NCBI GenBank assembly: GCA_018970025.1
Contig: JAGWXF010000004.1
Span: forward strand, 1 to 64,000
Direction of reading: 5' to 3'
DNA length: 64,000 nucleotides
Source of the DNA: Actinomycetales bacterium
Lineage (GTDB): Bacteria > Actinomycetota > Actinomycetes > S36-B12
The notes under the pieces were generated by a model, which was not told the DNA's origin, did not search any database, and was given only the letters and a program-made list of their open reading frames with translations. Below, one piece after another: positions 8,006 to 16,607 of the stretch. The translations under genes were made by a program, and so were the position numbers. Positions within the stretch are counted from its first letter, which is position 1, and every line of letters begins with the position of its first letter.

Positions 8006-10090
8006 GTGACGACCGCCGCGACACCTGCTCCGACCACGGCTCCCTACCGACGCGTGCTGACCGGCCGCTGGCGCCTCATCGTTGCCAGCTCGCTCATGCT
8101 GTTCGTGCAACTGGCATTGATCCGGTGGTCCGGCGCGAACCTGGTCAATCTCAGCTACTTCTCCAACCTGATCCTGCTGGCGAGCTTCCTGGGCATCGGC
8201 CTGGGCTTCCTGCGCTCCCGCAAGCCCCGCGACATCGGGCCCTATACGCCGGTCGGCCTGCTCATCCTGGTGGCCTTCATCATGGCGTTCCCGGCCCGGA
8301 TCGAGGGCTCGAGCACCCAGCTGATCTTCTTCAACGACGTCAGCCCGACCGGCCTGCCCGGCTGGGTGTCACTGCCGCTGGTGTTCATCGTCGTGGCCAC
8401 CACGATGACCGGCTTCGGCGAGATCACCGGCCGGGCCTTCCGCGAGTTCACCGCCCTCAATGCCTACCGCTGGGACATCATCGGCTCGATCGCCGGCACC
8501 CTGATCTTCACCTTCGTGTCCTTCATGCGAGCCCCATCCTGGGTGTGGCCGCTGGTCACGCTGGTGGCGCTGTGGGCGCTGTACGGCTTCTCCCTGCCCT
8601 GGATCTCCCGGCTGGCCATGATCGCGGTGATCGGCCTGCTTGTATGGGAGTCCCTTGCCGCAGGCGTCTCCTGGTCGCCCTACTACAAGGTCCACACCGC
8701 GAGCTACGTCGACAAGACGGTCGGGGCGTTCACCACGATCCAGGTCAACGGCATCCCGCATCAGAACGTGATGGACGCCGAGCAGCGGCTCAAGGCGGAG
8801 CCGATGTACGAGCGGCCCTATCAGCGAGCCGTCGGCAATCCGCTGGACGATGTGCTGATCGTCGGCGCCGGCACGGGCACCGACGTCGCGCTCTCCCTGG
8901 TCAAGGGCGCCAAGCACGTCGATGCCGTCGAGATCGATCCGCGCATCCAGCAGATCGGCCAGCAGATCAACCCGAACAAGCCGTACTCCGATCCGCGGGT
9001 CGACGTCCACATCAATGACGGACGTGCCTACCTCTCGAGCACCGACAAGAAGTACGACCTGATCCTGTTCGCCCTGCCCGACTCGCTGACCCTGGTGTCA
9101 TCGGGTGCCAGCCAGCTGCGCCTGGAGTCCTACCTGTTCACCAGGGAGTCGATCACCTCGGTGCGCGATCACCTCAAGGACGACGGCGTCTTCGCGATGT
9201 ACAACTACTACCGCGAGCCCTGGCTGGTGAACCGGCTGGCCGGCACCCTGGAGGAGGTCTTCGGCCACGACCCATGCCTGGACACCTTCACCGCGGTGCA
9301 GTCCCTCGCCGTCATCTCGATCGGCAAGCAGCAGCAGAACGCGGCGTGCGCCGATGGCGCGGTCTGGGATCGCGCCGCAGTAGCCGCCGCCGGACAGGCG
9401 ACCCCGGCCCCGGCCTATGACGATCGGCCCTTCCTGTATCTGAAGGATCGGACGATCCCGCCGCTCTACCTCATCGTCATCGCCCTGATCCTGATCGTCT
9501 CGGCCCTCGGTATCCGCTTCCTCGGCGGGCCGTTCCGATCGATGGCGGGCTACGGCGACCTGTTCTTCATGGGCGTGGCATTCCTGCTGCTGGAGACACG
9601 CTCCATCACCACGTTCGCGCTGCTGTTCGGCACCACCTGGCTGGTGAACGCCTTCGTCTTCGCCGGGGTGCTGCTCGCAGTGCTGCTGGCCATCGAGACC
9701 ACGGCGCGGTTCGGCAGGAGGATCCCGCGGCCGGCCATCATCATCGCCCTGTTCGCCAGCCTGCTCGTGGCCTTCCTGATCCCCAACCACGCACTGCTCG
9801 GGCTGCCCTTCCCAGTGCGACTGGTCAGCGCGATTGCCCTGGCCTTCGCACCCGTCTACTGCGCGAACCTGCTGTTCACCTCACGGTTCAAGGATGCGGC
9901 CAACCCGACCGCTGCCTTCGCGGCGAACCTGTTCGGCGCCATGATCGGCGGCTGCCTGGAGTACCTGTCGCTCGTGCTGGGCTACCAGTACCTGCTCATC
10001 GTGGCTGCCCTCATGTACGCCATCGCCGTGGTGGTGGGCCAGCGGGCCATCCGCGCCAGGGCGGCAGCTGCACCCCTGCCGACCAGCTGA
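8006..10090 (+). CDS. Membrane protein with spermidine-synthase-like methyltransferase fold
   Basis: 694 residues in three parts. The first roughly 225 hold several membrane helices; residues about 230-450 form a Rossmann domain with VLIVGAGTGTD, an acidic VEIDPRI loop and DGRAYLSS, resembling polyamine aminopropyltransferases; the rest is another set of about six or seven helices. Such proteins are annotated as spermidine synthase-like. Whether this one transfers an aminopropyl group is unknown; the hydrophobic flanks suggest action on a membrane-associated substrate or a transport role. GTG 8006 is chosen because of the leaderless promoter pattern and lack of upstream starts. It stands alone between the kynurenine operon and an opposing gene. 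Confidence 0.75.
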   Translation: MTTAATPAPTTAPYRRVLTGRWRLIVASSLMLFVQLALIRWSGANLVNLSYFSNLILLASFLGIGLGFLRSRKPRDIGPYTPVGLLILVAFIMAFPARIEGSSTQLIFFNDVSPTGLPGWVSLPLVFIVVATTMTGFGEITGRAFREFTALNAYRWDIIGSIAGTLIFTFVSFMRAPSWVWPLVTLVALWALYGFSLPWISRLAMIAVIGLLVWESLAAGVSWSPYYKVHTASYVDKTVGAFTTIQVNGIPHQNVMDAEQRLKAEPMYERPYQRAVGNPLDDVLIVGAGTGTDVALSLVKGAKHVDAVEIDPRIQQIGQQINPNKPYSDPRVDVHINDGRAYLSSTDKKYDLILFALPDSLTLVSSGASQLRLESYLFTRESITSVRDHLKDDGVFAMYNYYREPWLVNRLAGTLEEVFGHDPCLDTFTAVQSLAVISIGKQQQNAACADGAVWDRAAVAAAGQATPAPAYDDRPFLYLKDRTIPPLYLIVIALILIVSALGIRFLGGPFRSMAGYGDLFFMGVAFLLLETRSITTFALLFGTTWLVNAFVFAGVLLAVLLAIETTARFGRRIPRPAIIIALFASLLVAFLIPNHALLGLPFPVRLVSAIALAFAPVYCANLLFTSRFKDAANPTAAFAANLFGAMIGGCLEYLSLVLGYQYLLIVAALMYAIAVVVGQRAIRARAAAAPLPTS

Positions 10091-10374
10091 ACGCGAGCGC
10101 ATCATGATGCGGGCAGGCGAGGCCAAGTCCATAGCTTCCAGCAATCCGCCGACGCTTCCACGCCACCAGTCCGGAGGCCTGCACGCGGGGATCAACCTCG
10201 ACGACATGTCCGCGGTACGCGAACTCCTTGACGACGGGCTCAGCCTCGACCTCGTGCGTTGACGTCAACGTCTGGGTCTCGGCATACGTATCGGATCTCC
10301 CGCGCAGTGGCCGACCGGGGCTTCGCCCGATTCCAGGATCTTGCCTTGATCAACCCCGCTCGTGCGTAGTGGTG
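10091..10374. other. Intergenic stretch between convergent genes, with a 14-bp palindrome
   Basis: No confident gene. CGCATCATGATGCG at 10098-10111 is a perfect palindrome just after the upstream stop and could be a weak terminator or an operator. TTGACGTCAACG at about 10259-10270 is a second dyad. A minus-strand frame from TTG 10268 encodes a plausible-looking start (EPVVKEFAYRGHVVEVDP), but it runs into the preceding gene in antisense; I do not call it. Confidence 0.4.
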
Positions 10375-10905
10375 TCACGAGTTGTCGGTCGTCGACCCAT
10401 CCGAGGCAGATGCGCTGGAGGTGGTGGTCGTCCGCGCCTGGAACTGGAAGCCGATGAACTCCGGGTTGTCGCCGTCGGTCAGGTAGCCCACCCGATAGCC
10501 CCACAGGCCCACCCGAGCCAGCCTCGCGACCAGGGTGAACCTGCGATTGGCGTCGACCGTGGCGGTGATGAGGTCAAGGTCCTGGAAGGTGCCATCACCC
10601 TTCTTGTTGCTGGGCAGGAAGCGCTGCATCATCAGCACCGTGCCGGGCTTGATCGACTTCGGTGCCGTGCCGGTGATGGTGATCGGATCATCCGGGCCTG
10701 CCTTGTGCGGGCTCACCTGGGCCGTCCCCTTGCCCCAGGCGGTGGTGTTGGGCCTGCGGGGGAAGCCTGCGTCCTTCAACTCCTGGCGGGTGAGGCTGAC
10801 AATGCGGTCGGACGCCGCCACGGCATGGGCCGCCGGTGCCAGTGCCGCGACCGGCAGCAACGACAGCGAGATACCGAGCACAGCGGCGCCAGCGATCATC
10901 TTCAT
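10375..10905 (-). CDS. Secreted protein of unknown function
   Basis: I do not recognise the family. From ATG 10905 it has 176 residues: MKM, a hydrophobic signal segment ending near AAHAVA, then a small beta-rich domain with ITITGTAPKSIKPGTV and RFTLVARLARVGLWGYRVGYL, and a Thr/Ser-rich tail. The middle suggests an Ig-like or carboxypeptidase-regulatory-like sandwich (inference). The frame is open to 10953, but the added residues are Arg-rich and ATG 10905 has a TACCGT hexamer 6 nt upstream, fitting a leaderless transcript. It is probably exported by Sec and attached or released outside the cell. Confidence 0.65.
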   Translation of the reverse strand: MKMIAGAAVLGISLSLLPVAALAPAAHAVAASDRIVSLTRQELKDAGFPRRPNTTAWGKGTAQVSPHKAGPDDPITITGTAPKSIKPGTVLMMQRFLPSNKKGDGTFQDLDLITATVDANRRFTLVARLARVGLWGYRVGYLTDGDNPEFIGFQFQARTTTTSSASASDGSTTDNS

Positions 10906-10911
10906 AGGTGC

Positions 10912-10917
10912 ACGGTA
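10912..10917 (-). promoter_or_regulatory. Putative -10 element for a leaderless mRNA (gene at 10905)
   Basis: On the minus strand TACCGT, then 6 nt, then ATG 10905. No ribosome site is present. Confidence 0.5.
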
Positions 10918-10952
10918 TGGGATCGAGCGTCGCAGGCGCCACTCACCGCGCA

Positions 10953-10958
10953 TACAAT
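10953..10958 (+). promoter_or_regulatory. -10 element of the tRNA-Thr gene
   Basis: TACAAT lies 10 nt before the mature tRNA 5-prime end, a good match to the housekeeping -10 hexamer. The -35 region is weak. Confidence 0.5.
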
Positions 10959-10968
10959 TCGGCCACCC

Positions 10969-11040
10969 GCCCCTGTAGCTCAGTGGTAGAGCAACCGCCT
11001 TGTAAGCGGTAGGTCGTCAGTTCAATCCTGACCGGGGGCT
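10969..11040 (+). tRNA. tRNA-Thr (anticodon TGT)
   Basis: A full cloverleaf can be drawn: 7-bp acceptor stem GCCCCTG/CGGGGGC with one G-U pair, D arm GCTC...GAGC, anticodon stem CCGCC/GGCGG-type with loop CTTGTAA giving anticodon TGT, and T arm GTCAG-TTCAATC-CTGAC. The discriminator is T and no CCA is encoded. It reads ACA codons. A TACAAT box lies 10 nt upstream; the next gene is convergent and begins its 3-prime end 6 nt later. Confidence 0.95.
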
Positions 11041-11046
11041 CGGCTG

Positions 11047-11925
11047 TCAGCCATCTCCGGTGACGAAGTCGATCAGCTCCTCGACCCGGCCCAGGAAGGC
11101 CGGCTCGAGGTCGGCGTAGGTGCGCACGGCCGAGAGGATGCGGCGCCAGGCACGGCCGGTGTCGACCGGCCAGCCCAGCCTGCGGCAGACCCCCTCCTTC
11201 CACGGCTGGCCCCTGGGGACGCTCGGCCATTCGTCGATACCCAGGGATGTCGGCTTGATGGCCTGCCAGACGTCCACATACGGGTGGCCCACGACGAGGG
11301 CGACGCCTGGGAATGCGGCCATCGCGTCATCGGCGATGCGCGACTCCTTGGACCCGTCAACACGATGATCCACCAGCACGCCGACCCGGCGGCCCGGGCC
11401 GGGTCGGAACTGCGCGAGGCGCTGCTGCAGGTCATCGACGCCGCCAAGCGGCTCGACCACCACGCCCTCCACGCGGAGGTCATCGCCCCAGACGCGCTCG
11501 ACGAGCTCGGCATCCTGGGTCCCCTCGACCCAGATCCGCGAGTCCCGTGCCACCCGGGCGCGCGGGCTGGGGACGGCCACCGATCCAGACGCCGTTCGTG
11601 CGACGGGAGCTTGAACCCCCGCTGCCGCGCGCCTGAGCGTGACGACCTCGCCGTCGAGCAGGAAGGCCGCCGGCTCGAGCGGGAAGGGTCGGCGCCGGCC
11701 GTGTCGATCCTCCAGCACGACGGACCAGCCCGTTGCTCCCTTCTCCACGCTGACCACCGCCCCGCACCAGCCCGAGGATGCGCACTCCACGACCATCTCC
11801 GGCTCGATGTCGACGACTGGGACGACATGACGCCCACGGGATCCGCGCGGGTCGTGGGCGAGGACGTCTGATCCGTAGCGATCCCCGGCACGGGACGCAT
11901 CGCTGGGGGAAACCGAGCCTGCCAC
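11047..11925 (-). CDS. DUF3097 family protein
   Basis: 292 residues, an actinobacterial family of unknown function. Recognisable blocks are YGSDVLAHD near the N-terminus, EGTQDAELVERVWGDDLR and VLVDHRVDGSKESRIA in the middle, and VGHPYVDVWQAIKP. The central part has a TOPRIM-like flavour (EGxxDxELVE, then a DxxxDGxKE acidic cluster), suggesting nucleic-acid cleavage or a primase-like metal site; that is inference. The GTG start at 11925 follows GAAGGGA with 5 nt spacing. It is convergent with the tRNA and divergent from the META lipoprotein gene. Confidence 0.8.
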   Translation of the reverse strand: MAGSVSPSDASRAGDRYGSDVLAHDPRGSRGRHVVPVVDIEPEMVVECASSGWCGAVVSVEKGATGWSVVLEDRHGRRRPFPLEPAAFLLDGEVVTLRRAAAGVQAPVARTASGSVAVPSPRARVARDSRIWVEGTQDAELVERVWGDDLRVEGVVVEPLGGVDDLQQRLAQFRPGPGRRVGVLVDHRVDGSKESRIADDAMAAFPGVALVVGHPYVDVWQAIKPTSLGIDEWPSVPRGQPWKEGVCRRLGWPVDTGRAWRRILSAVRTYADLEPAFLGRVEELIDFVTGDG

Positions 11926-12027
11926 GTCATTCCCTTCCCTTCGTTCTGACAGATCAGCATGGCCGGTGCGCGGGGAACTTGCTGACAGGACGCGCTGGGA
12001 CGGGGCTCATCATGCGTCGGGCAGACG

Positions 12028-12033
12028 TACGAT
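12028..12033 (+). promoter_or_regulatory. Putative -10 element for a leaderless mRNA (gene at 12040)
   Basis: TACGAT, 6 nt, then GTG 12040, with no ribosome site. Confidence 0.5.
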
Positions 12034-12039
12034 ACCGGG

Positions 12040-12462
12040 GTGATACGAGTCATGAGCGCCTTGATCCTCGCGGCTGCCCTGCCCCTGGGCCTTGCCGGCT
12101 GCAGCAGCCCGACCCCCGACCTGTCGAACCAGGCGTTCGCCACCCAGCGGGCGACGATCGCGGGCGTCGAGCAGGATCTCGCCCTCGGCAGCACCCTGAC
12201 CCTGACATTCACCTCCGATGGCATCTCGGCGAAGGCCGGGTGCAACACCATGTTCGGCCAGGCCAGCCTCGATGACGGCAGGATCACCATGACGACGCCG
12301 TTGGGGATGACGATGATGGCCTGCGAGCCGGCACTGATGGATCAGGATCAGTGGATCAGCGACTTCCTGTCATCGGGCCCCCGGTGGAGCCTGGATGGGC
12401 CCCTCCTCACGCTCACCTCCGGTGATGATGTCATCGTGCTGCGCAGTACGACGAGCGCCTGA
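12040..12462 (+). CDS. META domain lipoprotein (HslJ-like)
   Basis: 140 residues. The N-terminus has a hydrophobic segment ending in LAGC, a lipobox, so the protein should be a membrane-anchored lipoprotein. The rest is one META domain: GCNTMFGQASLDDGRI and, further on, TMMACEPALMDQD, the two most conserved patches of HslJ-type proteins (often linked to heat or novobiocin tolerance in E. coli; role here unknown). GTG 12040 fits the leaderless promoter; ATG 12052 is an alternative that would keep the lipobox. It is followed after about 30 nt by another exported protein gene. Confidence 0.8.
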   Translation: MIRVMSALILAAALPLGLAGCSSPTPDLSNQAFATQRATIAGVEQDLALGSTLTLTFTSDGISAKAGCNTMFGQASLDDGRITMTTPLGMTMMACEPALMDQDQWISDFLSSGPRWSLDGPLLTLTSGDDVIVLRSTTSA

Positions 12463-12493
12463 CCCGCACCTGCGACCAGACACGGGAGTTCCC

Positions 12494-13846
12494 ATGCGCG
12501 GCGTATCACGATGCCCTCGAGCCGGCATCGCCATCCGGGGCAGGGCCATCATCGGGCCGGTGCTCGCCATCGGCCTGTCCATCACCGCGGCGCCGCTCAT
12601 CGGGCACTCCTCGGCGCTGGCCGCTAAGCCGGCAACCCGAACGATCACGACCTTCGTGACGATCGAGCAGCGGTCGGTCGTGCCGCTCGGTGCCAGCCCC
12701 GGCGGCGCGGGGGACCTGACCTCTGCACGGGGTGTCGCCGCATGGACCGACAGCGGTCCGGCCGTCGGGGGCTTCGCCAGCAAGGTCATGTCCATCGTCC
12801 CGGGGGTCGATGGTCGCGAGCGACGCAACACCACCGTGAACGTCTCCCTGCCGGAGGGTGCCCTCTTCGCCCAGCAGATCCAGGACGGGCCGATCGGCCG
12901 GCCACCGGATGGGCCATCGACACTGGTCATCCTCGGCGGGACGGGCGCCTACCGCAATGCGCGCGGGGTGGTCTCGCTGGTACCGGTGCGCACATCGGTG
13001 CTGAAGTACGTCTGGACGCTCCTGCCGAGCACCGGCATCAACCCCGAGCACGCCACCACCCTGGCCTTCCAGCGAGTGGTCGACGCCACGGTGCTGGGGC
13101 AGGCAGACGACAACAGCAGCCGACTCACGGTCGATGGAACCGAGGGCGTGCTGCGCTTGCGCGGCCAGGACGGGAGGTTCACCTGCGGCGACACCACCTT
13201 CGCCCAGGCCAGGCCAGGCGGGATCGGCGTGGACTCCTGGATCTGCCGCTGCGGCCTGCCACGCGGCTCGGTGCTCGTCTCCACCCTCTCGCAGGTTCGC
13301 AACGGGATGCAGTCGCCGACGACGGTCGAGGACATCATCCTCGGCGGGACCGGTGCCTACGCCGGTGCCCGGGGGGTCGCGGTGACCACGCGCACCTCCG
13401 ATACGACGGCTGATGTGACGCTGCGACTGCTCGACCCGACCGGGAGCCCTGCGGTGCCGGTGCGCTTCACCCAGGAGCGCAGCTATCGGACCTTCGGGGT
13501 CATGCAACTCGGGGGCGGGACCCGACTCCTGGCCGGCTCGACCGGATCCCAGCGGGCGCCTGGCTCCGACCGCCCGATCGGGACGTCACAGGGCCTGTAT
13601 GTCTCGTCCTTCGATGGGCCCGCAACCGACGGCCAGCGGGTGAGCTTCGGCGTGACCTCGCTCAACCTGAAGGGCGGGTCGATCCGAGCCGTCGCCTTCG
13701 ACACCGGCCTGGAAGCCCAGGAGGACGCAACGCGAACCCTGGTCGTCACCGGGGGGACGGGGATCTACGTCGGCGTGACCGGCACCATCGGCGTGGTGCC
13801 GCAGCGAGGCCCGAGCGACCGGATGGTCGCCCGCCTGGCGCAATGA
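12494..13846 (+). CDS. Secreted protein with repeated dirigent/allene-oxide-cyclase-like barrels
   Basis: 450 residues from ATG 12494, which has GGGAG suitably spaced; an in-frame start at 12395 would overlap the META gene and is disfavoured. A signal peptide ends near SSALAAKP. The motif GGTGxYxxxxG occurs three times: GGTGAYRNARG, GGTGAYAGARG and GGTGIYVGVTG. This motif closes the beta-barrel of the AOC/dirigent-like superfamily, so the protein seems to contain two or three related barrels from internal duplication. Catalytic function is unknown. It may be co-transcribed with the META lipoprotein. Confidence 0.6.
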   Translation: MRGVSRCPRAGIAIRGRAIIGPVLAIGLSITAAPLIGHSSALAAKPATRTITTFVTIEQRSVVPLGASPGGAGDLTSARGVAAWTDSGPAVGGFASKVMSIVPGVDGRERRNTTVNVSLPEGALFAQQIQDGPIGRPPDGPSTLVILGGTGAYRNARGVVSLVPVRTSVLKYVWTLLPSTGINPEHATTLAFQRVVDATVLGQADDNSSRLTVDGTEGVLRLRGQDGRFTCGDTTFAQARPGGIGVDSWICRCGLPRGSVLVSTLSQVRNGMQSPTTVEDIILGGTGAYAGARGVAVTTRTSDTTADVTLRLLDPTGSPAVPVRFTQERSYRTFGVMQLGGGTRLLAGSTGSQRAPGSDRPIGTSQGLYVSSFDGPATDGQRVSFGVTSLNLKGGSIRAVAFDTGLEAQEDATRTLVVTGGTGIYVGVTGTIGVVPQRGPSDRMVARLAQ

Positions 13847-13874
13847 GGCGGGTGAGATTCAGGCGAGTCGCGGG

Positions 13875-15380
13875 GTGAGTTCAACGAACCCAAGGCCACG
13901 CCTGACCTTCCCCGAACATGCACCCGGCATGCTCGGGGTCGTGCGCGCACCCACCCTGGATCGGACATCCATGCAGCCTGGCCTCACCAAGCCCGCACCT
14001 CGGGGCGAGGATCCCGCTCGGATGCCAACGGGCCAGCGACCCAGGCCGATCGCAGCCGTGCGTCCCAGGCCCAGTCGGCGCGCCGGCGACCTCGCAGCCA
14101 TCGCGGCCGGGATCGGCGGCGGGCTGACCCTGGCGATCAGCCTGCCGGTCGTGGTGACCGGCTGGGCGAACCCCGGCGGCATCGCCAATGGCCTGGGCAT
14201 CCTCACCGCGATGGCCGGCACCTACCTTGCCCTCCTGGGGTGCCTGCTGATGGCACGACTGCCGTGGATCGAGCGGGAGGTCGGCCAGGATCGCCTCACC
14301 GCGTGGCACCGAGTCCTGGGCCCATACGCGCTGGTGCTCATCAGCCTGCACGTGGCGCTCACGACGGTCGGCTACGCCCAGTCGATCGGGGTGAATCCAC
14401 TACGCGAGCTCGTCACCATCACCTTCACCATGGCGTGGATGCTGCCCGCGTTGGCTGCCTTCTGCCTCATGGTGGCACTTGGGGTGATCTCCTGGCGGCG
14501 CATCCGCTCACGGATGCGGTACGAGACCTGGCTGATGGCCCACCTGTACTTCTACCTCGCCATCGCCCTGGCCTTCGGTCACCAGATCGAGGCCGGATCG
14601 ATCTTCGTCGGACATCCGATCGCGGAGGCGTACTGGATCGGCCTGACCGTCAGCGTCCTACTCGCCCTGCTCATCTGGCGCATCGGCCTGCCCCTGGCCC
14701 GCACGCTCCGGCATGGCGCACGCGTGCAGGCAGTCGTCCCGATCGACGATGAGACCGCGCACGTCTATGTCTCCGGTCGCCGAATCGATGCCCTCGGGGC
14801 GCAGGGCGGCCAGTGGCTGAGCTGGCGCTTCGGCACTCGTCAGTGGTGGTGGCAGGGTCACCCCTACTCCCTGTCGGCCCGCCCGCAGTCGACCCAGATG
14901 CGCATCACCGTCAAGGATCTCGGCGACCAGTCCGGGTCACTGCTGTCGCTGAAGGCGGGCACGCGCGTGTTCTTCGAGGGCCCGTACGGCGCCTTCCGAG
15001 TGGATCGGCGGGAGACCGATCGCCTGGTGCTGATCGGGGCCGGGGTCGGTATCACGCCCATCAGGGCCCTGCTGGACGAGCTCCCCGCCCACGTGAGCGC
15101 GACGGTGATCTACCGGGTCCATGCGGAGCCCTCGCCGCTGGCCGACGAGCTCCGGTGGATCGAGTCGAGCTCCGGGGGCCGGATCCGGGTATTCGTGGTG
15201 GCCGGTACCCGACGCCAGTTCCCGATGACCCCGGGCCAGCTGCGGCAGGCGGCGCCGCTCATCGGCGAATCAGATGTGTACGTCTGCGGGCCCACGGGAT
15301 TCATCGATGCCGTCACGGCATCCGCCGTCGAGCTCGGCGTCCCATCACGCCGCATCCATCACGAGCTGTTCGAGTTCTAG
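13875..15380 (+). CDS. Ferric-reductase-like membrane flavoprotein
   Basis: 501 residues. After about 70 Pro/Arg-rich residues come roughly six membrane helices with paired His residues (AWHRVLGPYALVLISLHVAL and LMAHLYFYLAIALAFGHQ) able to hold hemes, as in ferric reductase/NOX/YedZ cores. The C-terminal half is an FNR-type module: HPYSLSARP for FAD, LIGAGVGITPIRALL for NAD(P)H, and VYVCGPTGF. It should move electrons from NAD(P)H across the membrane. GTG 13875 is the first start; the non-conserved N-terminus makes it uncertain. It is followed after 9 nt by an FMN-binding protein and then ApbE, forming a redox operon. Confidence 0.85.
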   Translation: MSSTNPRPRLTFPEHAPGMLGVVRAPTLDRTSMQPGLTKPAPRGEDPARMPTGQRPRPIAAVRPRPSRRAGDLAAIAAGIGGGLTLAISLPVVVTGWANPGGIANGLGILTAMAGTYLALLGCLLMARLPWIEREVGQDRLTAWHRVLGPYALVLISLHVALTTVGYAQSIGVNPLRELVTITFTMAWMLPALAAFCLMVALGVISWRRIRSRMRYETWLMAHLYFYLAIALAFGHQIEAGSIFVGHPIAEAYWIGLTVSVLLALLIWRIGLPLARTLRHGARVQAVVPIDDETAHVYVSGRRIDALGAQGGQWLSWRFGTRQWWWQGHPYSLSARPQSTQMRITVKDLGDQSGSLLSLKAGTRVFFEGPYGAFRVDRRETDRLVLIGAGVGITPIRALLDELPAHVSATVIYRVHAEPSPLADELRWIESSSGGRIRVFVVAGTRRQFPMTPGQLRQAAPLIGESDVYVCGPTGFIDAVTASAVELGVPSRRIHHELFEF

Positions 15381-15389
15381 GAGCCTGGA

Positions 15390-15785
15390 ATGAAGCGCGC
15401 CATCCTGATCTCCCTGGGCACCGTCGCGGGCACTGCCGCAGTGCTGGGGTACCACCCGGGCACCTGGTTCGCCTCGGCATCGCCGAGTTCCACCGACGCC
15501 GCGCCCTCGGCGCAGACCTTCACCGGTGATGCCGTCGAGAGCGGCTACGGCCCGGTGCAGGTGCAGATCACGGTGGAGGCCGGCCGGATCACCGATGCCG
15601 TCGGGACGCAGCAGGCCACCGATGGCAGGTCCCAGCAGATCGCCTCGTACGCCCTGCCACAGCTCGAGCAGCAGGCGGTCACGTCCCAGGGCGCCGGCAT
15701 CGACGGGGTCTCGGGGGCCTCCTACACCTCGGCCGGATTCCAGCAGAGCCTGCAGTCCGCCCTCGCACAGGCCGGTCTCGGCTAG
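15390..15785 (+). CDS. Exported FMN-binding domain protein
   Basis: 131 residues: an N-terminal hydrophobic export or anchor segment, a short Ser/Ala linker, then one FMN-binding domain. The GVSGASYTS motif at about residues 110-118 is the site where ApbE attaches FMN through a phosphoester to Thr/Ser, as in NqrC, RnfG and NosR-type proteins. It would carry electrons outside the membrane, received from the ferric-reductase-like protein just upstream. The ApbE transferase gene follows directly, a neighbour that strongly supports covalent flavinylation. GGAGCC before ATG 15390 gives a usable ribosome site. Confidence 0.87.
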   Translation: MKRAILISLGTVAGTAAVLGYHPGTWFASASPSSTDAAPSAQTFTGDAVESGYGPVQVQITVEAGRITDAVGTQQATDGRSQQIASYALPQLEQQAVTSQGAGIDGVSGASYTSAGFQQSLQSALAQAGLG

Positions 15786-15801
15786 CCGGACGCGCGCCAC
15801 G

Positions 15802-16572
15802 ATGACGCGTCGCCATATCCACCCGGTGCATGCCTGGGGCACTGTGATCGTCCTCGACCTGCGCGGCAAGCACCTCGATGAGGCACGCGCGGACGCAGCC
15901 TGCCGGGCCGCCGCGGCTGAGCTGCTGCGTATCGACGCCTGGCTCTCCCCGTTTCGGGCCGACTCCGCGGTGTCTGCCATGCGTCGCGGCGACGCAGCGC
16001 TCAGCGAGGTACCCGAGGAGGTGCGCGAGGTGATCGACGGCTGCACCCGGGTCACCGAGTTGACGGGCGGCGCCTTCGACCCGTGGCGAGCGCCGGGTGG
16101 CTTCGATCCGAGCGGATTCGTCAAGGGCTGGGGTGCTGATCGCGCCGCTGATCTCCTGGTCGAGCATGGATTCCCGAACGTGTCGGTCAACGCCGCCGGG
16201 GATGTCACCTGCCGCGGCGAGGCTGCACCGGGCCTTGGTGGCTGGCGCATCGGCATCGCGGATCCGCGCGACCGCGCGCAGGTCCTCAGCAGCGTCCTGG
16301 TCACCGATGCTCACCTGGCAACCTCCGGGCGATACGAGCAGGGCGACCACATCATCGATCCCGCAACGGGCATGCCTGCGGCGGCCATGCGATCGGCGAG
16401 CGTGCTGAGCAGGCACGGGGGTGAGGCCGATGCACTCGCAACCGCCCTGATGGTGCAGGGCCCGGCCGGGCTGCCGGCACTGGCCAAGGCTGGGGCCGAG
16501 GGCCTGCTGGTCAGCCATGATCGCATCTGGAGCACGAGCACGGCCTTCGAGCGAGCACCCATCACTGCCTGA
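15802..16572 (+). CDS. apbE: FAD:protein FMN transferase
   Basis: 256 residues. ApbE hydrolyses FAD and transfers FMN to a Thr/Ser on partner proteins in the cell envelope. Visible family motifs: GGAFDPWRAPGGFDPSGFVKGW, VNAAGDVTCRG, GWRIGIADPRD, ATSGRYEQGDHIIDPATGMPA and a late DALATALMV. The usual lipoprotein signal is absent from the chosen start; the enzyme begins close to its HVWGT-like strand (HAWGTVIVLD), as in other actinobacterial forms. The frame is open further upstream, but only inside the preceding gene. Its target is almost surely the adjacent FMN-binding protein. Confidence 0.9.
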   Translation: MTRRHIHPVHAWGTVIVLDLRGKHLDEARADAACRAAAAELLRIDAWLSPFRADSAVSAMRRGDAALSEVPEEVREVIDGCTRVTELTGGAFDPWRAPGGFDPSGFVKGWGADRAADLLVEHGFPNVSVNAAGDVTCRGEAAPGLGGWRIGIADPRDRAQVLSSVLVTDAHLATSGRYEQGDHIIDPATGMPAAAMRSASVLSRHGGEADALATALMVQGPAGLPALAKAGAEGLLVSHDRIWSTSTAFERAPITA

Positions 16573-16607
16573 CAGGGGCGGTTCCTCGGTGATCGGAAGG
16601 CGCGGGC

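Noticed and set aside
10011-10268. Minus-strand gene with TTG start
   Set aside because: The first 20 codons look protein-like, but the rest is antisense to the membrane protein gene and no homology is recognised.
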